Part shown: piece after piece, positions 43,914 to 52,196 of the stretch
How the letters are laid out: each line of letters starts with the position of its first letter
Numbering within the stretch: the first letter of the stretch is position 1
Assembly: GCF_039526385.1 (NCBI RefSeq)
Contig: NZ_BAAAIX010000019.1
Span: forward strand, 1-64,000
Origin: Luteococcus peritonei
GTDB lineage: Bacteria > Actinomycetota > Actinomycetes > Propionibacteriales > Propionibacteriaceae
Direction: 5' to 3'
DNA length: 64,000 bases
Program-made: the position numbers and the translations under genes
The notes under the pieces: model-generated
The model's input: the letters and a program-made list of their open reading frames with translations, nothing else
Told to the model about the DNA's origin: nothing
The model's database searches: none

Positions 43914-45275
43914 ATGACCACCTGGACCACCCGGCTCGCGGCCGCCGTGACCGCCGCCGCCCTCGCCCTGGTCGGCTGCAGCGCCGAACCCGAGCAGCAG
44001 CAGGGCTCGTCGAACACCATCACCTACTGGCTGTGGGACTCCGCCCAGCAGCCCGGCTACCAGAAGTGTGCCGAGGGCTTCCAGCAGGCCAATCCCGGCC
44101 TGAAGGTCGACATCGTGCAGATGGGCTGGGACGACTACTGGAGCAAGCTCACCGCGGGCTTCATCGCCGACCAGGCCCCCGACGTCTTCACCAACCACCT
44201 GGGCAAGTACGCCCAGTTCGTCGACCTGGGCGTGCTGCTGCCGCTGGACGACCTGGAGGCCACCAAGGACATCGACTCCAAGGACTACCAGGAGGGCCTG
44301 GGCGAGGTCTGGGTGGGGCAGGACGGCAAGCGCTACGGCGCCCCGAAGGACTGGGACACCGTCGCCTACTTCTATGACCGCAAGAAGCTGGCAGCCGCCG
44401 GAATCACGGCCGAGCAGCTCGAGGAGGCCACCTGGAATCCCGACGACGGCGGCAGCTTCGAGAAGATCGTGGCCCACCTCACCGTCGACGCCAAGGGGGT
44501 GCGTGGCGACGAACCCGGTTTCGACAAGGACAATGTCAAGGTCTACGGGCTGTCCAGCGACGGCTCCGGCGGCGGCAACTTCGGTCAGACCCAGTGGGGC
44601 CCCTATGCCTACTCCCTGGGCTGGCAGGTCACCGACAAGAATCCCTGGGGCACCCACTTCCGCTTCGACGACCCCGACTTCCGCAAGACCGTCGCCTGGT
44701 ACTACGGCCTGGCCGAGAAGGGCTACCTGCCGAAGTTCTCCACCTTCGGCCCCAACACCGGTGGCTACGCCCAGTTCGCAGCGGGGCGTTCGGCGCTGTC
44801 CATGAACGGCTCGTGGATGATCTCCAGCTATGCCTCCCTCAAGGACGTGGACCTGGCCATGGCCCCCACCCCGATCGGCCCCTCCGGCAAGCGGGGCACT
44901 CCCTTCAACGGGCTGGCGGACTCCATCACCAAGTACTCGCGCAATCCGCAGGCTGCCGCGAAGTGGGTGGCCTGGATGGCCTCGGACCAGTGCCAGGACG
45001 TGATCGGCGCCGCGGGCGTGGTCTTCCCGGCCCGGCCCAGCGGCACCAGGATCTCCCTGGAGACCCGACGCAAGGCCGGCCTCGACGTGACCGCCTTCAC
45101 CAGTCAGGTGGAGCAGAAGACCACCGTCATGCAGCCGGTGGTACAGAATGCCGCGGACCTGACGGCGCTGACCGAGCCGGAGTTCGACGCCCTGTTCATC
45201 GGCTCCAAGCAGCCCGACGACCTGGCGGAGATGAACAACCAGATCAACAAGCTCTTCGAGATCACCGCCAAGTAG
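43914..45275 (+). CDS. Sugar-binding lipoprotein of ABC importer
   Basis: 453 residues. Signal peptide with lipobox LVGCS places Cys in the outer leaflet. The mature part is a cluster B extracellular solute-binding protein: TITYWLWDSAQQPGYQKCAEGFQQANPGLKVDIV, GFIADQAPDVFTNHLG, AAGRSALSMNGSWMI and NPQAAAKWVAWMAS. It captures an oligosaccharide for the two permeases before it; the sugar is not evident. ATG 43914 with GAGGA upstream was preferred to GTG 43899. A GC-rich palindrome (CGGCCCCGGGGCCG) at 45287-45300 follows the stop and may be a weak terminator. Confidence 0.93.
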   Translation: MTTWTTRLAAAVTAAALALVGCSAEPEQQQGSSNTITYWLWDSAQQPGYQKCAEGFQQANPGLKVDIVQMGWDDYWSKLTAGFIADQAPDVFTNHLGKYAQFVDLGVLLPLDDLEATKDIDSKDYQEGLGEVWVGQDGKRYGAPKDWDTVAYFYDRKKLAAAGITAEQLEEATWNPDDGGSFEKIVAHLTVDAKGVRGDEPGFDKDNVKVYGLSSDGSGGGNFGQTQWGPYAYSLGWQVTDKNPWGTHFRFDDPDFRKTVAWYYGLAEKGYLPKFSTFGPNTGGYAQFAAGRSALSMNGSWMISSYASLKDVDLAMAPTPIGPSGKRGTPFNGLADSITKYSRNPQAAAKWVAWMASDQCQDVIGAAGVVFPARPSGTRISLETRRKAGLDVTAFTSQVEQKTTVMQPVVQNAADLTALTEPEFDALFIGSKQPDDLAEMNNQINKLFEITAK

Positions 45276-45352
45276 CCCTACCTCCCCGGCCCCGGGGCCG
45301 CAGCGGGTGATACTGGCTGCGTGCGTCACCCGGACGCGATGAGGAGGACGGC

Positions 45353-46435
45353 GTGGCGGCGATGCCCGAGGGTCTGGATGCGACATCACGGCTCGTGGCG
45401 CTCACCCTGCTGCGCCGTGGCCCGCGCTCGCGCGCAGAGCTGTGCCGCGAGCTGGGCCTGTCCTCGGCCAGCCTGACCCGGCTCACCCGCCCCATGCTGG
45501 AGGCCGGCATCCTGTCGGAGGGCGATCCGGTGGCACCGCTGACCACCGGCCGCCCCTCACTGCCGCTCAGCCTGGTGCCCGGTGCCGCGCACGTCGTGGG
45601 CGTCAAGCTGGTCACCGGCCGGGCGCACCTGGTGCTCACCGACCTCTCGGCCACCGTGCTGGACCGCCTCGAGGTGGACGACGAGCTGGACAGCCCGGAG
45701 CGCGCTGCCCAGGTGCTGGCCCGGGCGCTGGATCGCTGGGCGGACCACCGTCCCAGCGGCCTGGGCATCAGTCTGGGAGCCGACGTGGACCGTGACGGCC
45801 GGGTGGGTTCCGCCCCCTTCCTGGGCTGGCCCGCCAGCCGGTTGCCGCAACTGGTGCAGCAGGCCACCGGCCTTCCCGCCGTGGCCGGGAACGACGTGAA
45901 CGCACTGGCGGTGGCCGAGCACTGGTTCGGGGCGGGGCGTGAGCTGTCCGACTTCGCCGTGATCACCGTGGGCATGGGGATCGGGCTGGGACTGGTCTGC
46001 AATGACCAGATGGTTCCGGGTCACGACGGGCGCGCCGGGATGGTGGGGCGGATGTGCTTGCCCGGCGGCACCGCCGGTGAGCTGCTGGCCGACCGGGCGC
46101 TGGCGGCACGACTGGGCAGGGAGCTGGGCGAAGCGGTCAGCGTCGAGGACCTGCCCCTGCTCGCCTCGCGGCCCGAGGCCGCCGGGGTGCTGCGTGCTGC
46201 GGCCCGTGACCTGGGCCACCTGGCGGCCCAGGTCGGCATGGTCAGTGCCCCACGACGCGTGCTGGTCACGGGGGAGGGGATCGGCCTGCTGATCCGCCAT
46301 CAGGAGGAGGTGCTGGCCGGCCTGCAGGAGCTGGCCGGTCCTGGTGCCCCCGAGCTGGTGCTGGAGGAGCTGGAGTTCAGCGAGTGGGCCCGGGGCGCCG
46401 CCTGCCTGGCGATCCGGGAACTGCTGGCCGGCTGA
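45353..46435 (+). CDS. ROK-family transcriptional regulator
   Basis: 360 residues. An N-terminal winged helix (SRLVALTLLRRGPRSRAELCRELGLSSASLTRLTRPMLEAGIL) precedes the ROK sugar-kinase-like fold (GLGISLGADVD, VAGNDVNALAVAEHWFG, ITVGMGIGLGLVCNDQMVPG). The CxCGxxGC zinc motif of many ROK proteins is absent (GRMCLPGG in its place). It is probably the sugar-responsive repressor of the ABC operon before it. GTG 45353 has GAGGAGGA upstream. Ends three bases from the end of the convergent acetyltransferase gene. Confidence 0.9.
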   Translation: MAAMPEGLDATSRLVALTLLRRGPRSRAELCRELGLSSASLTRLTRPMLEAGILSEGDPVAPLTTGRPSLPLSLVPGAAHVVGVKLVTGRAHLVLTDLSATVLDRLEVDDELDSPERAAQVLARALDRWADHRPSGLGISLGADVDRDGRVGSAPFLGWPASRLPQLVQQATGLPAVAGNDVNALAVAEHWFGAGRELSDFAVITVGMGIGLGLVCNDQMVPGHDGRAGMVGRMCLPGGTAGELLADRALAARLGRELGEAVSVEDLPLLASRPEAAGVLRAAARDLGHLAAQVGMVSAPRRVLVTGEGIGLLIRHQEEVLAGLQELAGPGAPELVLEELEFSEWARGAACLAIRELLAG

Positions 46436-46438
46436 GTC

Positions 46439-47071
46439 TCACTCCGCGCGCATCACGCGCGACTTCGGGGAGAGCACCGTGGCACGCTCCGGGACGTCGT
46501 CCATCACCGTGGCATTCGGGCCGATCGAGACATGGTCGCCGATGGAGACGTCGCCCAGCACACAGGCATTGGCACCCACCGAGACATTGCGTCCCAGTTT
46601 GGGCGCCTCGGAGGCATAGCGCGCCGGGTCGCCGGAGATGGCGCCCAGCGTCGCCCCCTGGCGGATGATGCAGTCGTCGCCGATGCTGCTGAAGGGGTGG
46701 ATCACGATGCCGTGCTGCTCCACGATCCGCACCCGCCGGCCCACCTGGACGGTGTCGGGCAGGTCGATGCCGTAGACATTGCGGCAGACCAGTTGGCCAG
46801 CCCTCGAGAGGGCACCCGCCACACGACGAACCGGGGCCGGACCGTCACCCTCACGGGCCCAGGCGCCCACCCGGTTGGCCGCCAGCGCCTGGAAGCCGGG
46901 GCGCAGCGCCCCGTCATTGGCCCGCATGTCCTCGCGCAGCGTCGCCAGCAAGGGCACCCGTTCGGTGAGCCGTCGCACGACGGGATTGCCGGGCGCAGCG
47001 GAGATCCGCTGCGCCCAGCCGGGCCCGTGGTGGATGTCGGCCGGTTCGTCGGTCCTGGCGTCCTGCTCCAT
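46439..47071 (-). CDS. Serine O-acetyltransferase-like hexapeptide protein
   Basis: 210 residues. The N-terminal helical part (LLATLREDMRANDGALRPGFQALAANRVGAWA) and the left-handed beta-helix (IGDDCIIRQGATLGAI, LGRNVSVGANACVLGDVSIGDHVSIGPNATVMDDVPERATV) are those of CysE-related transferases. Such proteins in cell-surface gene clusters usually O-acetylate a sugar. ATG 47071 follows GGGGGA. It is the last gene of the six-gene minus-strand operon, 23 bp after the oxidase gene. A role in cysteine synthesis is less likely because no cysK is near. Confidence 0.85.
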   Translation of the reverse strand: MEQDARTDEPADIHHGPGWAQRISAAPGNPVVRRLTERVPLLATLREDMRANDGALRPGFQALAANRVGAWAREGDGPAPVRRVAGALSRAGQLVCRNVYGIDLPDTVQVGRRVRIVEQHGIVIHPFSSIGDDCIIRQGATLGAISGDPARYASEAPKLGRNVSVGANACVLGDVSIGDHVSIGPNATVMDDVPERATVLSPKSRVMRAE

Positions 47072-47094
47072 GTCGTCCCCCGATGCGTTCTGGT

Positions 47095-48333
47095 TCAGCT
47101 CTGTTCGCGCAGCACCTGGTCCACCAGATGGCGTGCGATCGGCATCGCCGAGGTCGCCGCCGGGGAGGGTGCATTGCACACGTGCAGCATGCGCTCGGTC
47201 TGCAGGAAGTGGAAGTCCTCCACCATGGTCCCGTCGGAGCGCACCGCCTGGGCACGGATGCCCGCCGGGTAGGGCAGCAGGTCCTCGCGGCCCAGCTGCG
47301 GGCAGTACTTGCGCACCCGCTTCAGGTAGCCGGACTTGTTGACCGAGTCCCACTGCTCGCTGATCCCGGTGCGCAGCATCCCCTTGGCCAGGCGCCAGAA
47401 GCCGCCGAAGCGGGCCACCTCCACCATGTCGCGCGGGGAGACCGAGAGCCGCGGGTAGCCGTCGCGGGAGAAGCCCATGACGGCATTGGGGCCCACCGTG
47501 ATGCTGCCGTCCATCATCGGCGTGAGGTGCACGCCGAGGAAGGGCAGGTCAGGGTCGGGCACTGGGTAGATCAGCGTCTGCACGATCTGGGAGTGCTGCG
47601 GCGCCAGCCGGTAGTACTCGCCCCGGAAGGGGACCATGCGGAAGTCCGGCTCCAGCCCCGCCATGGTGGCGAGCCGGTCGGCCTGGATGCCGCCGCAGAC
47701 CACCAGCTGCAGGCCGTAGACCCGCTCGCGGCCGCCGGCGGCGGTACCCAGGTCCACCGAGACCTCGCTGAGCGACTCGTGGATGCCCACGACGGGGGCG
47801 CCCAGGCGCACCTCGCCGCCCGCCTCGGTGATCCGGCGGACCATCGCCGCGCAGACCTCGCGGTAGTCGACGATGCCGGTGGAGGACAGGAAGATGGCAC
47901 CCAGGCCCACCACGGCGGGCTCACGTCGGCGCAGCTCCTCGGCGTCCACCAGCTGCACGTCCAGCTCGTTGACCAGGGCGCGCTCGTAGAGCTTGTGCAT
48001 CCGCTCCAGCTCGAGCTGGTTGGTGGCGACGATGAGCTTGCCGGTGTTGCGGTAGGCGATGCCGTTGGCGTCGCAGAAGTCGCGGGTCCACTGGGCGCCC
48101 TGCTTGCAGAAGCGTGCCTTCATCGATCCGGGCGCGTAGTAGATGCCCGCGTGGATCACGCCGGAGTTGTGCCCGGTCTGGTGGGCCGCGACGTGGTCCT
48201 CCTTGTCCACCACCAGCACGGAGCTGCCCGGCCGGCGCTGCAGCAGCTCCAGCGCGGTGGCCAGGCCCACGATGCCGGCCCCCACCACGATCGCGTCGTG
48301 GCGGGTGGCGCCGGCCTGGTTCGGCTCGCTCAT
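47095..48333 (-). CDS. lhgO: LhgO-like FAD-dependent 2-hydroxyacid oxidase
   Basis: 412 residues. DAIVVGAGIVGLATALELLQRRPGSSVLVVDKE is the FAD-binding Rossmann start; HQTGHNSGVIHAGIYYAPGSMKARFC and FRGEYYRL are hallmarks of L-2-hydroxyglutarate oxidase. The family oxidises L-2-hydroxyglutarate to 2-oxoglutarate and passes electrons to quinone. Here it is embedded in a nucleotide-sugar operon with start overlapping the previous stop (ATGA), so its substrate may be a sugar-derived 2-hydroxy acid instead. That change of role is inference from context. Confidence 0.88.
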   Translation of the reverse strand: MSEPNQAGATRHDAIVVGAGIVGLATALELLQRRPGSSVLVVDKEDHVAAHQTGHNSGVIHAGIYYAPGSMKARFCKQGAQWTRDFCDANGIAYRNTGKLIVATNQLELERMHKLYERALVNELDVQLVDAEELRRREPAVVGLGAIFLSSTGIVDYREVCAAMVRRITEAGGEVRLGAPVVGIHESLSEVSVDLGTAAGGRERVYGLQLVVCGGIQADRLATMAGLEPDFRMVPFRGEYYRLAPQHSQIVQTLIYPVPDPDLPFLGVHLTPMMDGSITVGPNAVMGFSRDGYPRLSVSPRDMVEVARFGGFWRLAKGMLRTGISEQWDSVNKSGYLKRVRKYCPQLGREDLLPYPAGIRAQAVRSDGTMVEDFHFLQTERMLHVCNAPSPAATSAMPIARHLVDQVLREQS

Positions 48334-49640
48334 GCCCGGCCCCCGAGCGGGAACAGGGCGTCCTGCTCGGCGCGCAGCCGGTCGGCCAGGCGCCCGGCGG
48401 GCACCTCGACGTCGGCGTAGCCGATCACCTCGTCCTGGGCGATGTCGCGCTTGAGCACGCAGCCCTCGGCCAGGCCCAGCGGCAGCAGGTTGTCACGACG
48501 CTGCACCTCGGCCTTCTCGCAGACGCCGTAGTAGTCGTAGCCGCCCTTGGCATCCAGGGCCTGACCGGCCTTCAGCGGCCGCTTGGCCATCGGCACCACC
48601 TCGACGCGCGGCCCGTCGGGCAGCGGCTTGATGCACGCATCACCCAGCAGCACCGCACGGGCGATGGTGGTGGGCACCTCGAAGTGGCACAGGTGGTAGG
48701 GCGTGTAGAAGGGGTACAGCGGCCCCTCGCCCAGCTTGTACAGGTTGAGGTAGTGCTGCTGCTTCGGGTCGTCCTGGGTGGCGAGCACGTAGACGCCGGG
48801 GCCGGGCTTGGCCTTGACCACGTAGTCCACGGCGCCGCCCAGGGCAAGCAGCTCGTCGAGGTCGTACATCTGCGCCAGCTCGTCCACGTGGCCCTCGTGG
48901 TCCCGTCCCAGGCAGCCACGACGGTGCACGCCCAGGCCGGCCGCATTGGCCACCAGCGCCTGCTCCACCGAGACCTTGGTGCCGTCGGCGAAGGAGGTCA
49001 CCATGTGCGGGTCCTGGCCCCACTTCTCGGCGAAGCCCTTCTGGGTGGTGGGGTTGCGGTACTCGTCCTGCAGACCCTTGATGTTGCCCGCCACCAGCGG
49101 GCGCAGGCCCAGGCCGCGCACGAAGCGGATCAGGTTCATCTGCACGCCGGGCTGGTCGCCGTCCATGCCGGTGTAGACCACGCCGGCGGCCTCGGCCCGC
49201 TTGCTCAGGATGGTGCCGATGGTGGCGTCCACCTCGGCATTCATCAGCACCAGGTGCTTGCCGTTCTCGATGGCCGACAGCGCCAGCTCCGCGCCGAAGT
49301 CGACGCTGCCGGTGGCGTCCACCACCACGTCGACGCCGTCGGCGCCGGTGAGCACAGTGTGGTCGGTGGTGACGGCCACCTGGCCGGCGGCGACCGCACG
49401 GTCCAGGTCGGCGGAGTTCTCCACGTCGACCACCTGGTCGGCGCCGTAGCCGGCGTAGTCCAGGGCGGCGTGGGCCTTCTCGGGGCTGCGGGCGTGCACC
49501 GCGGCCACCACCATGCCGGGGGTGGTGTGGTGGATGTGGTTCATCATGCCGCGGGCCATGAAGCCCGGGCCCACCACGCCCACCCGGATCGGATTGCCCT
49601 CGGTCTGGCGACGCTCCAGCAGGGTGTCGGTGATGATCAC
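48330..49640 (-). CDS. NAD(P)-dependent oxidoreductase with C-terminal SAF domain
   Basis: 436 residues. Rossmann motif GVVGPGFMARGMMNHI at the N-terminus, then VVVDATGSVDFGAELAL, MNAEVDATIGTIL and YTGMDGDQPGVQMNL as in the homoserine-dehydrogenase-like COG4091 group. The C-terminal 80 residues (LKAGQALDAKGGYDYYG, LLPLGLAEGCVLKRDIAQDEVI) form the SAF domain. Biochemical activity of this group is poorly defined; it likely oxidises or reduces a small hydroxy or keto acid. GTG 49640 overlaps the epimerase stop (GTGA), and its stop overlaps the oxidase start (ATGA), so products should be made in fixed ratio. Confidence 0.82.
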   Translation of the reverse strand: MIITDTLLERRQTEGNPIRVGVVGPGFMARGMMNHIHHTTPGMVVAAVHARSPEKAHAALDYAGYGADQVVDVENSADLDRAVAAGQVAVTTDHTVLTGADGVDVVVDATGSVDFGAELALSAIENGKHLVLMNAEVDATIGTILSKRAEAAGVVYTGMDGDQPGVQMNLIRFVRGLGLRPLVAGNIKGLQDEYRNPTTQKGFAEKWGQDPHMVTSFADGTKVSVEQALVANAAGLGVHRRGCLGRDHEGHVDELAQMYDLDELLALGGAVDYVVKAKPGPGVYVLATQDDPKQQHYLNLYKLGEGPLYPFYTPYHLCHFEVPTTIARAVLLGDACIKPLPDGPRVEVVPMAKRPLKAGQALDAKGGYDYYGVCEKAEVQRRDNLLPLGLAEGCVLKRDIAQDEVIGYADVEVPAGRLADRLRAEQDALFPLGGRA

Positions 49641-50182
49641 TTGCCGAACTCCTTGCCGTCCCAGTCGGGCCAGGTGCGGTCCTTCTCGCTGATGACCGTG
49701 ACCTCGCCGGGCCACTGCAGGCCGAAGGCCGGGTCGTCGTGACGCTGGCCGCGCTCCAGCTCCGGGGCGTAGGAGTCGCTGACCTGGTAGGTGATCAGGG
49801 TGTCGTCGGTCATGGTCAGGTAGCCGTGGCCGCAGCGCGGCGGGATCCACAGCGCGCGATGGTTCTGGTCGCTGAGCTCCACCATGGCGTACTTGCCGTA
49901 GGTGGGGGAGTCCTCGCGCAGGTCGAGGCAGCAGTCGACGATGGTGCCCTTCATGCAGCGCACCAGCTTGCCCTCCGAGGAGGGTGCGATCTGGCGGTGC
50001 ATGCCGCGCATGGTTCCCGCCTTGTGGTTGTGCGACATGTTGGCCTGCGGGAACTGCGTGGGCAGTCCGTGGTCGGCGAACTCGGTCTCGTCGAAGATCC
50101 GGGTGAAGAAACCACGGTCGTCGCTGAAGGGCTTGATGTCGATGATCCAGCAGCCCTCGACCTCGGTGGGGGTCCATTCCAT
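49637..50182 (-). CDS. RmlC-like dTDP-4-dehydrorhamnose 3,5-epimerase-family protein
   Basis: 181 residues, cupin fold. CWIIDIKPFSDDRGFFTRIFDETEFADHGLP, QANMSHNHKAGTMRGMHRQI with the catalytic His, GTIVDCCLDLR and PPRCGHGYLTMTDDTLITYQVSDSY follow the RmlC pattern. It should epimerise C3 and/or C5 of a 4-keto nucleotide sugar. Given the CDP-glucose synthase in the operon, the substrate is more likely CDP- than dTDP-linked. ATG 50182 lies one base after the upstream gene. Confidence 0.88.
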   Translation of the reverse strand: MEWTPTEVEGCWIIDIKPFSDDRGFFTRIFDETEFADHGLPTQFPQANMSHNHKAGTMRGMHRQIAPSSEGKLVRCMKGTIVDCCLDLREDSPTYGKYAMVELSDQNHRALWIPPRCGHGYLTMTDDTLITYQVSDSYAPELERGQRHDDPAFGLQWPGEVTVISEKDRTWPDWDGKEFGK

Positions 50183-50183
50183 G

Positions 50184-51221
50184 TCAGTTCTCCTTCTTGG
50201 TCCAGAAGAGGTCGGGCGTGACCTGCTGGGTCTCGAGCAGGTACTCGATCTGCGTCAGGCGGGTGTGGCCGCGGCCGGTGAAGATCTCCGGGGTCAGCTG
50301 GATGGCCTCGAAGACCTCGTGCAGCTGCTTGGCGCCGGCGGCCAGGTCCCAGTCGGTGGAGTAGCCCAGGGTCTCGCCGATCTTGTCGAAGTTCACCCGG
50401 TAGGAGCGGTTGTCGGCACCGGGCTCGCCGAAGCTGAGCTCGCAGCCGGTGAACTCGCGCGCCACCGTCTCGGCGATCTCGCGCACGGTGTAGTTCTGCT
50501 CGTTGGAGCCGACGTTGAAGACCTCGGAGTGCACCTTGTCCAGCGGGGCGTCGAGCACCGCGCGGATCGCCTTGGCGATGTCCAGGCCGTGCACCATGGG
50601 ACGCCACGGGGTGCCGTCGGAGGTCATGGCGATCTTCCCGGTGGTCCAGGCCAGGCCCGACAGGTTGTTCAGCACGATGTCGAAGCGCTGGCGCGGCGAG
50701 GCGCCGAAGGCGGTCGAGTTGCGCAGCGCGGTGGGGTGGAAGTTGTCGTCGGCCAGCTTCCACAGGTCGCCCTCGGTGAGCACCTTGCACTTGGCATAGG
50801 CGGTCTGCGGGTTCACCTCGCTGGTCTCGTCGACGATGCCGTCGGCCACGCCGTAGGCGGAGCAGCTGGACATGTAGACGAAGCGCTCCACGCCGGCGGC
50901 CTTGGCCATCTCGGCGACGTGCACCGAGCCCTTGTGGTTGATGTCATAGGTGATCGGGCCCACCAGGTCGCCGGTGGGATCGTTGGACAGCTCGGCCATG
51001 GCCACCACCGCGTCGAAGCCCTCGAGGTCGGCGACGGTCAGCTCGCGCATGTCCTTGCTGATGGTCTGCGGCACCATGTCGACGCCGTTGTAGAGCCAGC
51101 CGTAGCGGTAGAAGCCGGTGTCCAGCCCCACCACCTCGTGGCCCTGTGCGGCCAGCGTGGGTGCCAGCAGGCAGCCCAGGTAGCCGTCGGTTCCCGTGAC
51201 CAGGATCTTCATGTCGTTCAC
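50184..51221 (-). CDS. NAD-dependent epimerase/dehydratase (extended SDR)
   Basis: 345 residues. ILVTGTDGYLGCLLAPTLAAQGHEVVGLDTGFYR has the GxxGxxG NAD site; catalytic residues appear in YMSSCSAYG and YAKCK (Tyr-x3-Lys). FNVGSNEQNYTVREIAETV is the substrate-binding part. It acts on a nucleotide sugar as dehydratase, epimerase or reductase; the sequence does not settle which. There is no separate CDP-glucose 4,6-dehydratase gene in the window, so this protein could take that role or follow an enzyme encoded elsewhere. Start overlaps the cytidylyltransferase stop (ATGA). Confidence 0.88.
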   Translation of the reverse strand: MNDMKILVTGTDGYLGCLLAPTLAAQGHEVVGLDTGFYRYGWLYNGVDMVPQTISKDMRELTVADLEGFDAVVAMAELSNDPTGDLVGPITYDINHKGSVHVAEMAKAAGVERFVYMSSCSAYGVADGIVDETSEVNPQTAYAKCKVLTEGDLWKLADDNFHPTALRNSTAFGASPRQRFDIVLNNLSGLAWTTGKIAMTSDGTPWRPMVHGLDIAKAIRAVLDAPLDKVHSEVFNVGSNEQNYTVREIAETVAREFTGCELSFGEPGADNRSYRVNFDKIGETLGYSTDWDLAAGAKQLHEVFEAIQLTPEIFTGRGHTRLTQIEYLLETQQVTPDLFWTKKEN

Positions 51222-51991
51222 CAGACCTTCCAGGGCGCGACGCCGTCGGCCCAGAGCTTCTCGAGTTTGTTCTTGTCCTGCAGGGTGTCCATCGGCTGCC
51301 AGAAGCCGGGGTGCTTCCAGGCGTTCAGCTGGCCCTCGGAGGCCAGGCTGCGCAGCGGTTCCTGCTCCCAGATGGTGGAGTCACCGCTGATGTAGTCCAT
51401 GACGCCGGGCTCCAGCACGAAGTAGCCGCCGTTGATCCAGGCGCCGTCACCGTCGGGCTTCTCCTGGAAGCTGGTGATGGTGCTCTCGCACTTGCCCAGC
51501 GTGATCGCGCCGAAGCGGCCCGGGGGCTGCACCACGGTCATGGTGGCCAGCCGGCCCTGCTCGCGGTGGAAGTCGATGCTGGCGCTGATGTCGACGTCGC
51601 TGACGCCGTCGCCGTAGGTGAAGCAGAAGGTCTCGTCGCCGATGTAGTCGCGCACCCGCAGCAGGCGGCCCCCGGTCATGGACTTGCCGCCGGTGTGGAC
51701 CACGGTGACCTTCCACGGCAGCGCCGAGCACTTGTGCACGGTGCGCTCGCCGGTGGACAGGTCGAAGGTGATGTCGGAATAGCGCATCGCGAAGTTCGCG
51801 AACCAGTCCTTGATGACGGTGCCGCGGTAGCCGGCGCAGACGATGAACTCGTCGATGCCGTGCGCGGCGTACTCCTGCATGATGTGGAACAGGATCGGAC
51901 GGCCTCCCACCTCCACCATGGGTTTCGGCTTGGTGCCCGTCTCCTCGCTGAGCCGGGTGCCCAGACCTCCGGCCAACAGAACTGCCTTCAT
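51218..51991 (-). CDS. rfbF: Glucose-1-phosphate cytidylyltransferase
   Basis: 257 residues. MKAVLLAGGLGTRLSEETGTKPKPMVEVGGRPILFHIM is the nucleotidyltransferase signature, and FCFTYGDGVSDVDI with MTVVQPPGRFGAI are specific to the RfbF branch, which makes CDP-glucose from CTP and glucose-1-phosphate. It opens the six-gene operon. ATG 51991 follows GGGGA. A minus-strand -10 box TAGTGT at 52059-52064 gives a leader of about 60 nt. Confidence 0.93.
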   Translation of the reverse strand: MKAVLLAGGLGTRLSEETGTKPKPMVEVGGRPILFHIMQEYAAHGIDEFIVCAGYRGTVIKDWFANFAMRYSDITFDLSTGERTVHKCSALPWKVTVVHTGGKSMTGGRLLRVRDYIGDETFCFTYGDGVSDVDISASIDFHREQGRLATMTVVQPPGRFGAITLGKCESTITSFQEKPDGDGAWINGGYFVLEPGVMDYISGDSTIWEQEPLRSLASEGQLNAWKHPGFWQPMDTLQDKNKLEKLWADGVAPWKVW

Positions 51992-52058
51992 TCCCCATCC
52001 CCCCTGGATGCGCATCGTGGCCCGCCGGCGTCCCGAGCCGCCCAGACCTTCCCGACCG

Positions 52059-52064
52059 ACACTA
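52059..52064 (-). promoter_or_regulatory. -10 box of the rfbF operon
   Basis: TAGTGT on the minus strand, predicted start near 52052. On the plus strand TAGGGT near 52154-52160 is the matching -10 box for the divergent glycosyltransferase gene. Confidence 0.4.
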
Positions 52065-52196
52065 GGCCCCGGCGGGTCAGTGCTGTTTCGCGCCGGATCT
52101 GAAGCTCTGCTGGATGTCTGGCGTGATCCGGGGCTCGTGGCCCGGTCGGTGCATAGGGTCGGGACCTGTATGCCAGAAACCAGCCCTGGAGGCCTG

